Shown here: in pieces, positions 34,073 to 43,224 of the stretch
How the letters are laid out: each line of letters opens with the position of its first letter
How positions within the stretch are numbered: position 1 is the first letter of the stretch
DNA from: an uncultured Acetatifactor sp.
Lineage (GTDB): Bacteria > Bacillota > Clostridia > Lachnospirales > Lachnospiraceae
Length of the DNA stretch: 64,000 nucleotides
Assembly (NCBI GenBank): GCA_910578815.1
Contig: CAJTSE010000009.1
Location: forward strand, 1 to 64,000
Direction: 5' to 3'
The notes under the pieces: model-generated
Databases searched by the model: none
Seen by the model: the letters and a program-made list of their open reading frames with translations, nothing else
Told to the model about the DNA's origin: nothing
Translations under genes and position numbers: made by a program

Positions 34073-35536
34073 TCACTTAATCCCATTCAGCTCCTGATAC
34101 AGATTCTTCGCATAAGAGTCGGTCATCCCGCTTATAAAATCCGTTACCATCAAAAATCTCAAATACAAATTACAGGCCTCGTCATCCGTTTTTGCATGAA
34201 AATAATCTTCACGCAGATTTTCCGGGATCAAACCGCACAATTTTTTATCCTTTGGGGTCTGTTTATATCCTTCCGTCTTTTCATCAAAGTAAATCACGGC
34301 ATATATAAAATCATCCAGCAAGGCAGAGATAATTTTCTGCGCCGACAGCTCCAGCTTCATAATCTCCGGGTCAATGTAAACATACTTTTTCATGACCTTC
34401 TTCAAAATCTTCATCGACGGACCGTGAAAGGTTTCTGCTATCAGCTCTTTATTATATGTCCCGTTCATGATTTCCTGATAATTCTTTGAAAAGCTGTAGG
34501 CAACGCAATACATAAACCATTGTCTGACAAAATCCATCCAATTTTGGAAAGCAATCATATACGCTTCTGTCACACATTCTGTTTTGATGCTCTCCGCCTT
34601 TTCCTTCCTTTCCTTCAAATCATCAATCAATAATCTGACCTTATCCTCTTCATGGCGCGTTCCTTTTATTTCCCCTTCAAAGAAATCAATGAACTCATTC
34701 AGTGTAAACAATTCCTTCTTATAAGCATCCTCCAGATCCGCCGTGGAATATGCTATATCATCCGCTGCTTCCATCAAATAGGCCAGCGGATGACGAGCCA
34801 CTTCACCATGCTCCAGCAGAGTTCCTGTTTCCCTTGCAATCTTATAGAAGCTCTCTTCTTCCGCATGGAAATAGCCCAGCTTATGCTTTCTTATATCTTC
34901 GTCATCGCTATCGGTATAATGCAGGGAATCTACCGGGTATTTTATCAGTGCACTGATGACCCCGTTGGTCAGATTAATCTCATGGCTGGTCTCCTTATTG
35001 GATATTTTTGACAAAATCCGCAAAGCCTGAGCATTTCCTTCAAAGTGACATAAATCATTACACATTTGTTCACTGATGATATTTTTAACGGGATTACCCT
35101 GATAGGTAAATTCTTCCTTTTCCAGTTCCTTCTGAAACCATTCGCCGATAACCACTTCCCCAAAATGTCCAAAGGGCGGATTTCCCAGGTCATGCAGTAA
35201 TCCTGCGCAGGATAAAATGGAGGGAATCTTTTCTCTCTCATCGTTTTCATTTTTTACAAATTCCGGTTTCAGGTGCTCCGTAGTTCTGGTAATCATGATT
35301 CCCAGCTGACGGGCTATTGTAGACACCTCCACGGAATGTGTCAGACGAGTTCTGACAAAGTCGCTTTTATCCAGGGGAAATACCTGTGTCTTATCCTGCA
35401 GTCTGCGAAAAGCCGAGCTGGAAATAATTGCCTTATAATCCTTTTCCAGGTCGCTGATCGGATATTTATTAAAGTAGTCCGGCTCCTTTTCTCTTTCCAC
35501 CTGTGTCTGTGACGACAGCAATTTCTTCCAGTCCAT
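34073..35536 (-). CDS. dgt: dGTPase-type HD-domain deoxynucleoside triphosphate triphosphohydrolase
   Basis: The enzyme cuts dNTPs to nucleoside plus triphosphate. Motifs: SSAFRRLQDKTQVFPL, TRLTHSVEVS (first metal His), LLHDLGNPPFGHFGE (HD pair) and EAADDIAYSTADLEDA (last Asp). 487 residues is normal. Start ATG 35536 (MDWKKLL) has AGGAGG 6 bases upstream; earlier in-frame Mets lack one. A promoter is at 35621-35649. These enzymes control dNTP pools and some restrict phage, but a housekeeping role is the default. Confidence 0.93.
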   Translation of the reverse strand: MDWKKLLSSQTQVEREKEPDYFNKYPISDLEKDYKAIISSSAFRRLQDKTQVFPLDKSDFVRTRLTHSVEVSTIARQLGIMITRTTEHLKPEFVKNENDEREKIPSILSCAGLLHDLGNPPFGHFGEVVIGEWFQKELEKEEFTYQGNPVKNIISEQMCNDLCHFEGNAQALRILSKISNKETSHEINLTNGVISALIKYPVDSLHYTDSDDEDIRKHKLGYFHAEEESFYKIARETGTLLEHGEVARHPLAYLMEAADDIAYSTADLEDAYKKELFTLNEFIDFFEGEIKGTRHEEDKVRLLIDDLKERKEKAESIKTECVTEAYMIAFQNWMDFVRQWFMYCVAYSFSKNYQEIMNGTYNKELIAETFHGPSMKILKKVMKKYVYIDPEIMKLELSAQKIISALLDDFIYAVIYFDEKTEGYKQTPKDKKLCGLIPENLREDYFHAKTDDEACNLYLRFLMVTDFISGMTDSYAKNLYQELNGIK

Positions 35537-35620
35537 CTTCATCCTCCTGCCCCGACTGCATGGCAGCATGCTATAAACATGCAAAGTCAGTTCATATGTA
35601 ATTTATAATTTTCTTATAGT

Positions 35621-35649
35621 AGTATAACACACAATAATCTTCTCTACAA
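35621..35649 (-). promoter_or_regulatory. Sigma-A promoter of dgt
   Basis: TTGTAG (35644-35649), 17 bases, TATACT (35621-35626) on the minus strand, giving a leader of about 75 nt. Confidence 0.65.
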
Positions 35650-35661
35650 TACAATAGATGC

Positions 35662-35719
35662 GGCAGTTCATCCCTCCGACTGACGGCCGTCTGTCGCCTG
35701 TTACTCGATTACGGGAGTG
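35662..35719. repeat. Dispersed intergenic repeat, copy 1 (GACGGCCGTC core)
   Basis: CAGTTCA.CC..TCC followed by TGACGGCCGTCTGTC and CCTGTTACTCG recurs at 52534-52592, with only a few differences over about 40 bp. It contains the palindrome GACGGCCGTC. It fills most of the 314-bp gap between dgt and the TetR gene together with the two promoters. Confidence 0.8.
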
Positions 35720-35773
35720 TCTGAGTAGTTGCCACAGCCTGGCAATGCCTGTAAAAACATCTATATTTAATGA

Positions 35774-35803
35774 TTGACAAAATCCAACTTTGCACCTTAT
35801 AAT
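35774..35803 (+). promoter_or_regulatory. Sigma-A promoter of the TetR-CPBP operon
   Basis: Perfect TTGACA (35774-35779) and perfect TATAAT (35798-35803) with an 18-base spacer. Confidence 0.88.
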
Positions 35804-35811
35804 ATAATTAT

Positions 35812-35823
35812 AGTTATATAACT
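35812..35823 (+). promoter_or_regulatory. Probable TetR operator
   Basis: Perfect 12-bp palindrome AGTTATATAACT beginning 8 bases after the -10, over the expected transcript start. This suits autorepression by the TetR protein encoded just downstream. Confidence 0.6.
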
Positions 35824-35850
35824 TCAATTATTAAACAAAAGGAATACACT

Positions 35851-36423
35851 ATGCCGCCAAAAGCCAAGATTACAAAAGATATGGTGATTACCGCCGCTTT
35901 TGAGGTTGCCCGTAAAACAGGCGCTGAAAATATTAATGCCAGAACCGTGTCCCAAACGTTACATTGTTCCACCCAGCCCGTGATGTACCATTTTGCAACG
36001 ATTGCGGCACTCAAAAAAGCTGCTTATCAAAAAGCTGATGAATATCATACGGAATATCTGCTGAGCATTCCGAAGACACAGCAAGACTTTATGCTTGGAA
36101 TTGGCCTGAACTATATCCGCTTCGCCAGAGAAGAGCCTTATTTGTTCCGCTTTCTTTTTCAATCAGGATTTATCGCCGAAAACAGTCTGCCCGAAATGAT
36201 CAATTCCGCCGAGCTGATACCCGTTCTTTCCGCAATGCAGAAAGAAATGGACATGAGTATGGAACAGACAAAAGAAATTTTTATAACCCTTGCCATGTTC
36301 GTGCATGGGTATGCAAGCATTTTTGCATACAATTCCTTAGAATATGACGAAAAGCTGATAGCCGCGCACTTAAAACGAGTATACACAGGTGCGGTATTGG
36401 CAATACAGGAGGAAAAATCATGA
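35851..36423 (+). CDS. TetR-family transcriptional regulator
   Basis: 190 residues. The N-terminal HTH (TKDMVITAAFEVARKTGAEN, then VSQTLHCSTQPVMYHFATI) is followed by a helical ligand domain of the WHG-like type (RFAREEPYLFRFLFQSGF). It ends ATGA-overlapped with a CPBP protease gene, so the regulator and membrane protease are co-translated. An operator-like palindrome overlies its own promoter. AAAGGA precedes the ATG. The inducing ligand is unknown. Confidence 0.9.
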   Translation: MPPKAKITKDMVITAAFEVARKTGAENINARTVSQTLHCSTQPVMYHFATIAALKKAAYQKADEYHTEYLLSIPKTQQDFMLGIGLNYIRFAREEPYLFRFLFQSGFIAENSLPEMINSAELIPVLSAMQKEMDMSMEQTKEIFITLAMFVHGYASIFAYNSLEYDEKLIAAHLKRVYTGAVLAIQEEKS

Positions 36424-37103
36424 GAAAATCAACGTCTATCACAACGGACAAAGGTACTGTTTTCACAATCATCGGCATCACTGCCATGATTTTATTGACT
36501 CTAACAAAGGCAGTGCCTTCATCACAGATCGCGGGATATGCTGTGTTTGTCGGTATCGCCTGCTTCTTTCTCGTAGAAGCCTTGGCCAAAACAAAAGGCA
36601 CCGAATCAGGACTGCGCTTCAAAACAGTTTTTGAAGATATGAAAAGGCCGGGCGTGCTTCTTTGGATGCTGCTGCCGATTGCAAGCGCCATCGCGACTCA
36701 TGCTGGGGGAACCCTGATTTTTGGTAAAGAATTTACATCTCATATACTGGGACGGACAAGCTCCATGCTGTCCTTTGACAAAATACCGCTGCTGATCGGT
36801 CAGCTCATCATTGCGGCCTTAGGCGAAGAAATCGCCTTTCGCGGTTTCTTCGCCGGCAAAGCCATGAAAATATTTCCCTTCTGGCTCTGTGCAGTGGTTT
36901 CGTCCGTGACCTTTGCCGCCGGGCACATTGCCGCCGGGAATGCCGGTCTTGTGTTTTATGATGTCGCCACAATCTTCATCGACAGCATAATCTATACCAT
37001 TGTTTATCGTAAATCCGGCAACTGTCTGGTCAGCACTGTCTCCCACATTTTCAGCAATACGACCGCCTTGGCCGCTATTGCTCTGACCGTGCATTTATCG
37101 TGA
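36420..37103 (+). CDS. CPBP-family intramembrane glutamic endopeptidase
   Basis: 227 residues with about six membrane helices. The Abi/CPBP motifs are present: EEIAFRGFFAGK (catalytic Glu pair and Arg), a FAAGH segment (His), and a third FIDSIIYTIVY helix followed by a conserved His near the end. Family members process prenylated or bacteriocin peptides or give self-immunity to bacteriocins. Here it is controlled by the overlapping TetR gene and there is no bacteriocin gene nearby, so its target is unclear. Confidence 0.88.
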   Translation: MRKSTSITTDKGTVFTIIGITAMILLTLTKAVPSSQIAGYAVFVGIACFFLVEALAKTKGTESGLRFKTVFEDMKRPGVLLWMLLPIASAIATHAGGTLIFGKEFTSHILGRTSSMLSFDKIPLLIGQLIIAALGEEIAFRGFFAGKAMKIFPFWLCAVVSSVTFAAGHIAAGNAGLVFYDVATIFIDSIIYTIVYRKSGNCLVSTVSHIFSNTTALAAIALTVHLS

Positions 37104-37119
37104 TATTGTATGATAAATG

Positions 37120-37497
37120 TTATTTAAAAAGCTGGTTGCTTTCGTCACGGACCAGGTTGAAGCATTCCTGCAGTAACTCAGACACCTGACGGTCTATGGC
37201 AAATAACTCCTGAAACAGCGCTTTAAGCTCTGCTCTGGCAGATGATTTGTCCAATAATTCATTAATATTGCCGGGGATACAATAATGCGTCTGCGGCGTT
37301 ACGCCTAAAAGCGCCCAAACCTGCCATGCCTGATCATGAAAACGCAAATGTAAATCGGCGGCCTGCAAAAGAAGTTTTTTATACCTCTCGCTGTCAGACA
37401 TAGGTGCTAAAGTGTTCCGGTAACATTCCGACGCGTGCCACCTTGTTTCTATGGCCAGACCGATTCCGATATAAAAGAATAGAAGAAAGGGCGCCAA
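37120..37497 (-). CDS. Hypothetical helical protein
   Basis: 125 residues from a TTG start at 37497 with GAGGAAC upstream, or about 93 from ATG 37401 (MSDSERYKK) with no clear ribosome site. From MSDSERYK on it is helical and soluble (LLLQAADLHLRFHDQAWQVW, then IPGNINELLDKSSARAELK). The first 15 residues look like part of a membrane helix that begins abruptly, so the gene may be 5'-truncated. It converges with the CPBP gene. No family recognised. Confidence 0.55.
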   Translation of the reverse strand: MAPFLLFFYIGIGLAIETRWHASECYRNTLAPMSDSERYKKLLLQAADLHLRFHDQAWQVWALLGVTPQTHYCIPGNINELLDKSSARAELKALFQELFAIDRQVSELLQECFNLVRDESNQLFK

Positions 37498-37584
37498 AAA
37501 ACGAGTTCCTCTGTGCGTTTACAGGGAAGGAAACAATATTTTCAATACTTTTTGCCATATGAATTCCTCCATAAGTATTTTGCT

Positions 37585-38640
37585 TCAGCTATTACCATCC
37601 AAAAATTTGCAGATATAGTTATACGCCCGCTCATCATGAGCCTTCATCCGTTCAATCTGCCCGGCGAACAGACGGCGGTTCTCTGTCTTAGCCAGCTGGC
37701 GCATCTGTGCCTCGCCCCGCTCCCAGCCGCCCAGGACGGGAATCATTTCTTTCCAGATGATTTCCACGATCCCCTCCAGCTCTCCGGCAGCGGCATTCAG
37801 CCCAGGGGCCATTTCAGGATGCTGTTCCGCCAGTCTGCGCAGGTACTTTGCCCCGTGGCTTCGCCCGTCGGAGAGGCAGTCCATGGCATCCCCATGACAC
37901 ATCATGCGTTCCACCAGCAGGGGAAGGACGGCATCGGCCGGAAAGTCCCGATCACACAGCAGGGCGCTCTTCCAGGCATCATAAGCCAGGATACCCTTGG
38001 CATAATTTTCGCACATGCGCCCCGCCAGAGCCTCCGCTGCGTTCCGGATCGTTTCTCTTGGGGTGAGCGGGGGCAGGCTTTCCGTGCCGGTAGCGATCAG
38101 GGCGATTGTTTCAGGATTTTCCCACCAGTCCCCGGTGAGAAAATAGCCGTTTTCCTCAAACCGGACGCTTCCCTGATATTCCGGATATTCCTGAAACACA
38201 TTCCAACCCATCAATACTTTGCCGCCTTCCCGATAACCGGCTATCACGCAGGCCTCCGGCGGGCCTATGATACCTAAGGCAATGACCGGGTTTCCTGTAT
38301 CAATTTCCCTGCAGATGAAGTCCGTGAAATCCTGTTTTTTCGTCTCCGGCGTGCGTTTCAGGAACTTTAATTCCCGCTCCATGGCCCGCATACCGCAGCG
38401 GAACACCTTGTCCGGATCGTCAAAGGTAAATACGGCATCCACATTGCCGCCGTCCCAGCAATCGGTATTCCAGGCAAGCCGAAAAGCAGCACCACTCTCG
38501 GCCATGGCCCTGGTATAGTCAACGCGCAGTCCCAGATACTTTGCACAGGATTGGATACACATGGGAAAAGGGGTGCATCCGTCCTGTCCATAGGCAACCT
38601 TGGGAACACCGTATAAAATTGCATTGTCTTGTTTTTCCAT
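37585..38640 (-). CDS. BtrH N-terminal-like / papain-fold protein
   Basis: 351 residues, soluble. The first 190 residues resemble the BtrH_N/C39-like fold: a Cys-containing start (GCTPFPMCIQSCAKYLGL), then NPVIALGIIGPPEACVIAGY and GGKVLMGWNVFQEYPEY, the typical second half of that fold. The C-terminal 150 residues are helical (AEALAGRMCENYAKGILAYD, HGAKYLRRLAEQHPEM). BtrH-type enzymes move acyl groups; others are peptidases. It lies next to an AraC-type regulator gene and is probably controlled by it. AAGGAG precedes the ATG. Confidence 0.65.
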   Translation of the reverse strand: MEKQDNAILYGVPKVAYGQDGCTPFPMCIQSCAKYLGLRVDYTRAMAESGAAFRLAWNTDCWDGGNVDAVFTFDDPDKVFRCGMRAMERELKFLKRTPETKKQDFTDFICREIDTGNPVIALGIIGPPEACVIAGYREGGKVLMGWNVFQEYPEYQGSVRFEENGYFLTGDWWENPETIALIATGTESLPPLTPRETIRNAAEALAGRMCENYAKGILAYDAWKSALLCDRDFPADAVLPLLVERMMCHGDAMDCLSDGRSHGAKYLRRLAEQHPEMAPGLNAAAGELEGIVEIIWKEMIPVLGGWERGEAQMRQLAKTENRRLFAGQIERMKAHDERAYNYICKFLDGNS

Positions 38641-38691
38641 ATTTTATTTTCTCCTTTATTTCCTCGGAATTAATTTCTCGTATTTTGAATC

Positions 38692-39129
38692 TCAATCATC
38701 TTTGCTCAATTCGCCAGTCTTCGCAGTACAGCCGTCGCCGCCATCCTCCCGCCTCTGCGGAAGCGATACGCCGTATACTCCCGCACAGAGCCGTACCCGC
38801 CCAAGCACAGGGGCCTCCGCGCGAAACCGGGAAGGCGTATATCCGGTATGCCGCCGGAAAACCCTGGAAAATACTGTTCTGCCGGAAAATCCATAATGTA
38901 CCGCAATGTCAAGGATTGTCCTGTCCGTGTCCAGAAGCTCTCTGGCCGCATTGGCGATTTTTCGCTCCTGCACATACCGGGACAACGGCTTTCCGGTACA
39001 CCTTCGGAACACATCCCGGATATGCGCCAGAGAAAACCCGGTCTGACGCACAAGCTCTTCCATAGGGATTTCCTCCTGCACATGGCTTTCCACAAAGGTA
39101 CACACAGACCAGATCAAAATATAGTTCAT
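38692..39129 (-). CDS. AraC-family HTH regulator (DNA-binding domain only)
   Basis: 145 residues: the double HTH of AraC/XylS occupies residues 1-108 (MEELVRQTGFSLAHIRDVFR; ILDIAVHYGFSGRTVFSRVF; HTGYTPSRFR), then about 35 residues of basic, low-complexity tail. There is no ligand domain, as in SoxS/MarA, and those act by their abundance. GGAGG is present but 17 bases before the ATG, so initiation may be weak. The gene upstream in the transcript is not seen. It precedes the BtrH-like gene by 51 bp. Confidence 0.85.
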   Translation of the reverse strand: MNYILIWSVCTFVESHVQEEIPMEELVRQTGFSLAHIRDVFRRCTGKPLSRYVQERKIANAARELLDTDRTILDIAVHYGFSGRTVFSRVFRRHTGYTPSRFRAEAPVLGRVRLCAGVYGVSLPQRREDGGDGCTAKTGELSKDD

Positions 39130-39247
39130 ATGGCTTGCCGTTCACCTCCTGTCAGTATTGCTTCGAAGCAAATTCAGTATATCACAGTCTTTTCATTACC
39201 GCGCGACGATTTTGAGGAACTCACTTCTTAAAATATAATTTCATTTC

Positions 39248-39961
39248 CTAGTCAAACAATATCTCTTCCACCGTCACAAAGGTATACCCTTGCTCCACCA
39301 GCTTATCAATGGCTTTTAGCGCCGCCGTCACCGAGGTGTCATAATAGTCGTGCATCAAAATAATATCGTTCTCCCCCGCCTTGCTGACAATCCTATCCAC
39401 AATGCAGGACACATTGCCAGAACACCAGTCCAACGGATCCACATTCCAAAGCACCGGAAACATATTCAGCTCCTTTTCAAAGCTCTTGTCCCAGCTTCCG
39501 TAAGGCGGACGTACAAATTCCGTCTCTTCCCCCGTAATCTCCTTTAACACTTCGTTGGTGGCAATCAGCTCTTCCTTAAATTTCTCCCGGTTGCCCTTGG
39601 TCAGCTGGATATGGCTGTAGGTGTGGTTGCCGATTAAATGCCCCTCTTCCTGCATCCGCTTTATAATATCCGGATGCAGTGCCGCATGCTCCCCGGTAAC
39701 AAAAAAGGTGGCGTGTATCCCTCTCTCCTTCAGCCCGTCCAGAAGCTGCTCCGTGTAGGAGGGGTGGGGACCATCATCAAAAGTAATTGCTATTTTACGT
39801 ACCTCCGCCTGTGCGGCATCACTGCTCTCATCGGAAACGCCCACTATCCTCTTCCCCGCCGCCTCCGCTGCGGAATTTTCCCGCCTTTCCCGCAAGCCTA
39901 AAAACAGCAATCCCGCTATCAAATCAAAAAGCAAGATTGCTGTACCGATTTTTTTCATCAT
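39248..39961 (-). CDS. Polysaccharide deacetylase (NodB-type)
   Basis: A membrane-anchored or secreted enzyme: hydrophobic N-terminus (GTAILLFDLIAGLLFLGL), linker, then the NodB domain of about 190 residues with TFDDGPHP (catalytic base and metal Asp), HTYSH (metal His pair), RPPYG, DPLDW, and IILMHD (catalytic His). It removes N-acetyl groups from peptidoglycan GlcNAc or another glycan, helping lysozyme resistance. ATG 39961 is chosen because CGGGAG lies about 9 bases upstream. Confidence 0.92.
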   Translation of the reverse strand: MMKKIGTAILLFDLIAGLLFLGLRERRENSAAEAAGKRIVGVSDESSDAAQAEVRKIAITFDDGPHPSYTEQLLDGLKERGIHATFFVTGEHAALHPDIIKRMQEEGHLIGNHTYSHIQLTKGNREKFKEELIATNEVLKEITGEETEFVRPPYGSWDKSFEKELNMFPVLWNVDPLDWCSGNVSCIVDRIVSKAGENDIILMHDYYDTSVTAALKAIDKLVEQGYTFVTVEEILFD

Positions 39962-40020
39962 CACATCCGACTCCCGGTTTCCCTTTTCCTCATAAAAATA
40001 TATGAGACAGCCGGAAGACA

Positions 40021-40078
40021 TATTCTGGGGTGTGAAAAGTCTGCATAGCAGACTTAGAAAATCTTCATTCCCTTCACA
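40021..40078. repeat. Short hairpin element between deacetylase and cyuA-like gene
   Basis: AAGTCTGC-ATA-GCAGACTT is a perfect 8-bp stem, followed by AGAAAATCTTC and flanked by GTGTGAA / TTCACAC. The CTTAGA.AATCTT wording resembles the dispersed elements at 10.5 and 54.2 kb. It may act as the terminator of the gene ending at 40079. Confidence 0.5.
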
Positions 40079-41347
40079 CTACTCCAGCATCATTTTAATA
40101 ATTTCCCTGTCAGTCTGGTGCATGCCGACTTTGCCGATGTATCCTACGCAGCTGATGGTCTCTCCCGCGTCTTCCTTCAGGATTCCGGTATAGGCCTCGT
40201 ATTCCTTATTCTGCATGGCCATATAATGGGCCATCATGGAAGCGTCCAGGCTGGAAGCAATCTTGGCTGCACAGGAAATCTTGGCGCCGTCGCAGATAAT
40301 TCCCGGAATATTGGCCAACGTATTGTCAATGGTGGCCTTGATCTGTGCAATCGTTCCTCCTGCCATATAGGTGATGGCTGCTGCCGATGCACAGGACGCG
40401 GAAACGGCCCCGCAAAATGCAGACAGCTTCCCGATAAATTCCTTTTGATAGATTGTCAGCAAACCGGAAAAAGCCAGCGCGCGGTAAAGCTTCTCTGTAG
40501 GAATATTCCTTTCCCTGGCATACACAATCACCGGAACCGAGGATGCAATGCCCTGATTGCCGCTGCCGGAATTAATGATTACCGGCATATCACAGCCCCC
40601 CATGCGGGCCTCAGACGCAGCCGCCGCAAAGGCTTTCATGCGGGTAACTACCCCGTCCGCATAGGATTCCCGAATCACACGGCCAATGCCGATCCCGTAA
40701 TCTCCGGAAATGCCCTCATACGCAATATCCATATTATAACGTATCTGACGCTCGAAAATATCCCGAATCAGCGTAAGCTCCACCTCATCCGCAAAGGCTT
40801 TGATTGCTTCCAGAGTGAGCCCGGAGCGGTCAGTGGAATACCCTCTGCCTGCCGCTTCTCCCGTTTTCTCAAAGACTGCCTGACCGTCCCGGATAATGGA
40901 CACAATATTGGTATGCGTGTGCCTGACCTCCACCTTTGCCGAATGCCCGGAAGCATACAGCTCAATAATAAAGTGAAGAGGAATCTCGGAATCCAGAAAC
41001 TCCACCCTGCAGCACCCCTTTTGCAAAAGCACCCCTGCTTTGGCTCTATCCTCTTCCCCCGCCTTCTCCAGCACCTCCATGCCGGCAGCGGCATTACCCG
41101 CCAGCGCCCCCAGAATACACGCCGCTTCGATGCCTGTCAGCCCGCCGGAATTGGGAATGGTGACGCAGCGCACATTCTTTATCATATTTCCGGAACACCT
41201 CGCAATGATCTGCTCCGGCTCACAGCCAAGCACTTCTCTTCCCCTGGCGGAAGCATAGGCCAAGGCAATAGGCTCCGTGCATCCCATGGCCGGAACCAGC
41301 TCTTCCCTGATAATGCTTATGAATTCATCCTGCAATGCTTTTTCCAT
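40079..41347 (-). CDS. cyuA: L-cysteine desulfidase / serine-dehydratase-alpha-like protein (CyuA/YhaM family)
   Basis: Family members degrade L-cysteine to pyruvate, ammonia and sulfide using a [4Fe-4S] cluster. The cluster cysteines can be placed in PAMGCTEP (residue 23), SAFCGAVSASCASAAA and the later IICDGAKISCA segment; the substrate loop is INSGSGNQG. At 422 residues it is full length. No CyuP permease or CyuR regulator is adjacent; it stands between a deacetylase and the MCP terminator. Some members of this superfamily act on serine, so substrate is not settled. Confidence 0.85.
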   Translation of the reverse strand: MEKALQDEFISIIREELVPAMGCTEPIALAYASARGREVLGCEPEQIIARCSGNMIKNVRCVTIPNSGGLTGIEAACILGALAGNAAAGMEVLEKAGEEDRAKAGVLLQKGCCRVEFLDSEIPLHFIIELYASGHSAKVEVRHTHTNIVSIIRDGQAVFEKTGEAAGRGYSTDRSGLTLEAIKAFADEVELTLIRDIFERQIRYNMDIAYEGISGDYGIGIGRVIRESYADGVVTRMKAFAAAASEARMGGCDMPVIINSGSGNQGIASSVPVIVYARERNIPTEKLYRALAFSGLLTIYQKEFIGKLSAFCGAVSASCASAAAITYMAGGTIAQIKATIDNTLANIPGIICDGAKISCAAKIASSLDASMMAHYMAMQNKEYEAYTGILKEDAGETISCVGYIGKVGMHQTDREIIKMMLE

Positions 41348-41368
41348 CTTTCCGTTTCCCGTCTTTCA

Positions 41369-41396
41369 CAAAAGGAAGCCTGTCACCAGGCTTCCT
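41369..41396 (-). terminator. Terminator of the chemosensory operon
   Basis: Perfect 10-bp stem AGGAAGCCTG / CAGGCTTCCT with a 4-base loop, followed on the minus strand by TTTGTG. It lies 17 bp after the MCP stop. Confidence 0.85.
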
Positions 41397-41412
41397 TTCT
41401 AATAACATCATA

Positions 41413-43194
41413 TCAATACTTGCCGAAATCTCCGTCTAAGGAAATGATCTGCTCATTGTCGCTGTAGGAGCTTGATGAGCTGCCGCCGAAGGATCCGCCC
41501 TGGCCGCCTGTCAGCAGCTTGTACTGGCTGATCAGCTCTCTCAAGGTAACAGCCTGGTTGGAAAGCTCCTCGCTGGCTGCCGCACACTGCTCGCTGGTAG
41601 CCGCGTTGGTCTGCACCACCGTGGAAACCTGGGAGATAGCCTGGTCGATCTGGGAAATAGCCGTTGCCTGGTCATTGGAGGATGCCGTAATATTGCTGGT
41701 CAGTACTACGATCTCATCAATAGACTTTACAATGGCATCCAGAGACTTTGCAGTCTCTTCTGCAATCTTTGTACCTGTAGCCACCTTGCGGATAGAGTCC
41801 TCGATCATCTCTGCGGTCTCGCCTGCTGCGGAAGTACTCTTTGCTGCCAGATTTCTGACTTCCTCTGCCACCACTGCAAAGCCCTTGCCATGTACGCCTG
41901 CCCTTGCAGCCTCCACGGCAGCGTTCAGTGCCAGAATATTGGTCTGGAAAGCAATATCGTCAATGGTCTTGATGATCTTGGAAATGGTCTCCGAAGACTC
42001 ATTGATGCTGTCCATAGCCTGGATCATGGACTTCATCTGCTCATTGCCTTCCGCAGCCATATCCTTGATATTGTGTACCAGATTGCTTGCCTGGCTTGCC
42101 TCTGTAGCATTGTCTTTCGTCCTCTGTGTCACTTCATCCATAGAAGCGGTTACCTGCTGCAATGCGCTGGCCTGCTCCGTGGAACCCTGTGCCAGAGCCT
42201 GGCTGGCATTTGCTACCTGCTCGGAACCAACGGTGATCTGGCTGCCTGCCTCCCTGATATTGTTCAGGGTTCTGTTCTCGTCACGTACCAGCTTCTGCAA
42301 AGCCTTTCCAAGAACGTCCCTGTCGCTGCGAAGCTTCACGTCGATGGTATAATCACCCTTTGCAATCACATCTGCAACTCTAACCTGATCCTTGATACCA
42401 TCCGCCATTTTGGCAAAGGCATCCATCAAATCGCCCAAGTCGTCGTCATGAATCTTCTTACAGTCAACCTCTACATCTCCGTCTTCCAGCTTCTTTGCTG
42501 CAACAGTCAATCTTTCAATAGGAAGGGTGATCGCACGGGTCACTACAGCCGCATATCCAAAGCTGATGATAACGGCAATAACAGCCACTGCAATCATGGC
42601 TCCGATCAACGCATACATCTGGGCATTTACCGCTTTATCGTTCTCGTCGGAGTCCTCGGTGAGCATATTGATCAACGTTATGGTCTCTGCCTCCGCAGTA
42701 TTTGCCAAAGGCACACCTTTTGTCAACAGCTCATCCACCGCACCATCAGGATCTCCGCTCACAGCCCTGGTAATCTCGCTTTCCATAGATACAAGCCACT
42801 GATTTGCAGCGTCCTCCACCTTCTGATACTGTGTCTTGATGTCAGGATTCAGCTTACTCAGATTATTTTTGAACAAATCCATGTTTTCGAACATTGCATC
42901 ATGGTATTCCTGAATCTTGTCTGTCTGCGTCTTTCTGCCGGTTGCATCATCATAGTAATAAAACAGAATATTTCTGGTACATACCTTAATGTTTGCAAAG
43001 TTAGTGAAGGCATTTGCCATATAGTACTGACTCATGGCATAATTCTGATAACGGTTAGCGCGCACTTTGCTGATGTTGGTGGCAGTGAACAGGCCTACCC
43101 CTGCGATGATGACCATAAATGCCAACATCACTCCCGTAAACATTCTGATCTTTAATTTTACAGGCATGTCATTAATTGAAAATTTCTTCTTCAT
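41413..43194 (-). CDS. Methyl-accepting chemotaxis protein
   Basis: 593 residues: membrane helix 1 (18-36), an extracytoplasmic four-helix-bundle sensor of about 155 residues, membrane helix 2 (about 195-215), HAMP, then the cytoplasmic coiled-coil signalling region with the conserved tip EISKIIKTIDDIAFQTNILA-type sequence and AGVHGKGFAVVAEEVRNLA. The tail is Gly/Ser-rich without a CheR-docking pentapeptide. It is last in the operon after CheW. The ligand is unknown. The large sensor lacks dCache and is instead 4HB_MCP-like. Confidence 0.93.
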   Translation of the reverse strand: MKKKFSINDMPVKLKIRMFTGVMLAFMVIIAGVGLFTATNISKVRANRYQNYAMSQYYMANAFTNFANIKVCTRNILFYYYDDATGRKTQTDKIQEYHDAMFENMDLFKNNLSKLNPDIKTQYQKVEDAANQWLVSMESEITRAVSGDPDGAVDELLTKGVPLANTAEAETITLINMLTEDSDENDKAVNAQMYALIGAMIAVAVIAVIISFGYAAVVTRAITLPIERLTVAAKKLEDGDVEVDCKKIHDDDLGDLMDAFAKMADGIKDQVRVADVIAKGDYTIDVKLRSDRDVLGKALQKLVRDENRTLNNIREAGSQITVGSEQVANASQALAQGSTEQASALQQVTASMDEVTQRTKDNATEASQASNLVHNIKDMAAEGNEQMKSMIQAMDSINESSETISKIIKTIDDIAFQTNILALNAAVEAARAGVHGKGFAVVAEEVRNLAAKSTSAAGETAEMIEDSIRKVATGTKIAEETAKSLDAIVKSIDEIVVLTSNITASSNDQATAISQIDQAISQVSTVVQTNAATSEQCAAASEELSNQAVTLRELISQYKLLTGGQGGSFGGSSSSSYSDNEQIISLDGDFGKY

Positions 43195-43224
43195 GGTAAA
43201 CTCTCCTTCTTTCTGATTATTCCT

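Noticed and set aside
40118..41467. 449-codon plus-strand frame opposite the cysteine desulfidase gene
   Set aside because: It is the antisense shadow of a clear minus-strand gene, with no ribosome site and no family motif.
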